The notes below the pieces were generated by a model, which worked only from the letters and a program-made list of their open reading frames with translations, made no database searches and was not told the origin of the DNA. Made by a program: the position numbers and the translations under genes. A stretch of 24,043 bases of DNA, from the NCBI GenBank assembly GCA_900542595.1, contig UQOB01000012.1:1-24043 (forward strand), in the 5' to 3' direction. Numbering within the stretch: position 1 is the stretch's first letter; each line of letters opens with the position of its first letter. This DNA comes from an uncultured Mollicutes bacterium (GTDB lineage Bacteria > Bacillota_I > Bacilli_A > RFN20 > CAG-826). This document shows, piece after piece, positions 22,496-24,043 of this stretch.

Positions 22496-23302
22496 ATGAC
22501 TATACAAAAAAAGATTTCTTTGATAAAAGAATATATTGATAAAGATATACCTGTAACAGGTTATGGTGCATGGAATGGTTACGGAGAGATAACAAATCAT
22601 TATTTTAATATTTATAGTTATGAGACATGGACTGGTTTAGATGCAAAAGGGAAGACAGTCTCCGAAATTATTTTAGGAATAAGGCTTAATTATGGTGATG
22701 GTTTTGATAGTAGAATATTTATTAACTCAAAAGCCTTATTAAACCCGAATTTTACTGGCGTTATTACTTATGAAGCAGATTACGATACTGAAGGCATTAT
22801 AGACGTGGATTTTGAAGATGAATTCACTAGCGATTCAAGTGATGAGTTATATAACCTTTCTAATGTTGAAGAAATTGTGGAAACTAGGTTATCTCATTAT
22901 ACTTTTTTAACTAAAAGATTAAGATGCGGTTATGTTGACGGTAAATATCTAGTACTTTCTTCAAGAACAATGGGCGGTGGCGATGCCTATTTGGAAATTG
23001 ACTTTGGAAGTGAATTGTTTAAATCTATGTGGTTTAGTGCTGGAATTTGGAGCAATAGAGAATATTTGCATAGTTATCAGCAAGATTATTTTAGAGTTGA
23101 GGCTGAAATTAATAATGAATGGATTGTTGTTTCAGAAATAGATATTGATCAAATGAAGCTTAAAGAAGAGATGAGTAACTATCTTGTCGAATTTGGCTCA
23201 CCTATATCTAAAATTAGATTTTGGAACCATTGTGAAAACCCAGCAGGAGTGATTGATACAGGGCGTATTGTTCTCGGTGCAATGCAATTTTTTAGACATT
23301 AA
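22496..23302 (+). CDS. Unrecognised protein, possible beta-sandwich C-terminus
   Basis: I do not recognise this 268-residue protein. It is acidic and rich in aromatic residues, with no signal peptide or membrane helix. The C-terminal half (from about 150) has alternating strands and ends PISKIRFWNHCENPAGVIDTGRIVLGAM. That pattern resembles the last strands of lectin-like beta-sandwich domains on secreted proteins of Bacilli (an -IRFY...GRIxIDDI ending), but those carry signal peptides. An in-frame stop lies 8 codons before the ATG, so no longer start exists; only a weak GAGAAAG precedes it. The gene is AT-rich next to the hydrogenase operon. It may be a recent arrival or a fragment of a longer secreted protein. 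Confidence 0.65.
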   Translation: MTIQKKISLIKEYIDKDIPVTGYGAWNGYGEITNHYFNIYSYETWTGLDAKGKTVSEIILGIRLNYGDGFDSRIFINSKALLNPNFTGVITYEADYDTEGIIDVDFEDEFTSDSSDELYNLSNVEEIVETRLSHYTFLTKRLRCGYVDGKYLVLSSRTMGGGDAYLEIDFGSELFKSMWFSAGIWSNREYLHSYQQDYFRVEAEINNEWIVVSEIDIDQMKLKEEMSNYLVEFGSPISKIRFWNHCENPAGVIDTGRIVLGAMQFFRH

Positions 23303-23370
23303 GCAATAATTTTAACTATTACTTGAAATTTATAAAAAATAATGCAATTAATGAATTAGAAGGTGATAAC

Positions 23371-23880
23371 ATGACTAAAACTGAAAAAAGTCTGGTAATT
23401 ATCGGTAGCTTATTTGGTGTAGGTGTTCTTACTGTTAGCGCTTTCGCTATATATCGCTATGTTAATGACAATACTGGTAATATTGGTTATCCGATTTCTG
23501 GCGTTTTTAAACCTAAAGAAGAAATTCAAGATAATTTAGGTATCCAAGATTTTTATGTGGATATTAGTCAAATTGATAAAGGCTATGGTAAAGCTTATGA
23601 TGTTCCCGAATTAAATGGTTTTTGTTCTTTATCTTCCTCTGATCATAATTTTTATGCTGTTTATGAATTTAGTTTATATGTTAAAGACTGGGAAAATAAG
23701 GAATTTAAATTAATTAATATTATTAACTATGCTTGCTATGAAATTTATGATTATTATTTTAATATCGACCAAACTTCAACTTCTTTAAACGCTAAAAAAT
23801 TTATTTATAATTCGCGTTTCAATACGATCCAATTTATTTGGCAGGATTCCTTAACATATTCGTTAGTAGAAGTTAAGTAA
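23371..23880 (+). CDS. Small membrane-anchored protein of unknown function
   Basis: The ATG at 23371 follows a GAAGGTG ribosome site and gives 169 residues; a reading from a TTG at 23323 has no such site. One hydrophobic helix at about residues 7-29 follows MTKTEK, so the rest probably lies outside the cell as a membrane-tethered domain. There is no lipobox Cys. The outer part is rich in Tyr, Asp and Asn with two Cys (in GFCSL and NYACYE) and no motif I know. It is AT-rich, 68 bases after the previous gene, and ends at its own terminator, so the two may form one unit. Confidence 0.7.
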   Translation: MTKTEKSLVIIGSLFGVGVLTVSAFAIYRYVNDNTGNIGYPISGVFKPKEEIQDNLGIQDFYVDISQIDKGYGKAYDVPELNGFCSLSSSDHNFYAVYEFSLYVKDWENKEFKLINIINYACYEIYDYYFNIDQTSTSLNAKKFIYNSRFNTIQFIWQDSLTYSLVEVK

Positions 23881-23892
23881 GGTAAAATTTAT

Positions 23893-23920
23893 AAAAGGGC
23901 AGCTTAAAAAGCTGTCTTTT
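23893..23920 (+). terminator. Intrinsic terminator after the membrane-anchored orphan
   Basis: GGCAGCTT (23898-23905) pairs with AAGCTGTC (23909-23916), including one G-U pair, around an AAA loop; four T follow. It lies 12 bases after the stop codon. Confidence 0.85.
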
Positions 23921-23978
23921 CATTTTCTTATATTCAAGTTATTAACTAAAAAGTTGACTAATACAAAACAAGAAAACC

Positions 23979-24004
23979 TTGCAAATTCTGGGGGGGGGTA
24001 TCAT
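23979..24004 (+). promoter_or_regulatory. Promoter-like hexamers separated by a G9 tract
   Basis: TTGCAA (23979-23984) and TATCAT (23999-24004) are 14 bases apart, with nine G (23990-23998) in the spacer. The spacing is 3 short of the best. Since G runs change length by slippage, the spacing could vary. Low-confidence promoter; the G run itself is certain. Confidence 0.35.
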
Positions 24005-24024
24005 TAAATAAAAAGGAGAATTTT

Positions 24025-24043
24025 TTGGAAGGCCCACGAAAAA
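24025..24043 (+). CDS. Possible gene start at window edge (TTG, partial)
   Basis: TTG at 24025 lies 6 bases after AAGGAG (24013-24018) and opens a frame of six codons to the window end (MEGPRK). The strong ribosome site supports a gene start, but the piece is too short to identify. Confidence 0.3.

Noticed and set aside
23323..23370. TTG start for the small membrane-anchored protein
   Set aside because: No ribosome site; the ATG at 23371 has one and puts the membrane helix near the N-terminus.

Overview
The window looks like a chromosomal piece of a Bacilli/Firmicutes-type bacterium, possibly from a lineage close to the Mollicutes (RF39, Acholeplasma or Erysipelotrichia-like). The reasons are the Gram-positive S10-spc-alpha gene order, strong AGGAGG ribosome binding sites, a zinc-type S14, no rpmD (L30) between rpsE and rplO, and long charged tails on several ribosomal proteins. 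UGA is used as a stop (rpsH, rpsQ, adk) and Trp is UGG, so the code is the standard one and not the Mycoplasma code. The taxon is an inference; no rRNA lies in the window.

Region 1 (1-12296) is one long plus-strand transcription unit: rplB (3' end), rpsS, rplV, rpsC, rplP, rpmC, rpsQ, rplN, rplX, rplE, rpsZ(N), rpsH, rplF, rplR, rpsE, rplO, secY, adk, map, infA, rpmJ, rpsM, rpsK, rpoA, rplQ. Genes are a few bases apart or overlap, and the unit ends at a clear intrinsic terminator. It supplies ribosome subunits, the Sec channel, methionine removal, IF-1 and the RNA polymerase alpha subunit.

Region 2 (12300-14036) is a two-gene membrane operon, lemA plus a DUF3137 gene, ended by a perfect 10-bp hairpin terminator.

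Region 3 (about 14037-18060) is an AT-rich accessory island. It has two related COG1373-type ATPase genes (AAA_14 + DUF4143). The first carries a 1-base frameshift near its start; the second is intact, with a good promoter bracketed by two copies of a 26-bp repeat that contains an operator-like dyad. Each ATPase gene lies between the same short left and right sequences, which are partly inverted copies of each other, so the pair looks like two tandem cassettes. Next comes a decayed SMC/ABC-like ATPase pseudogene. This island is the most likely place for something undescribed.

Region 4 (18158-22432) is a promoter, then hydC-hydB-hydA, then a terminator. It encodes a trimeric NAD(H)-linked [FeFe]-hydrogenase of the electron-bifurcating type, so the cell is a hydrogen-producing anaerobe. 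Its catalytic subunit has TSCSPGW in place of TSCCPxW in the first H-cluster motif.

Region 5 (22433-24043) is again AT-rich: an unrecognised gene with a possible beta-sandwich C-terminus, a small membrane-anchored orphan, a terminator, and at the edge a run of nine G placed between promoter-like hexamers ahead of what may be another gene start.
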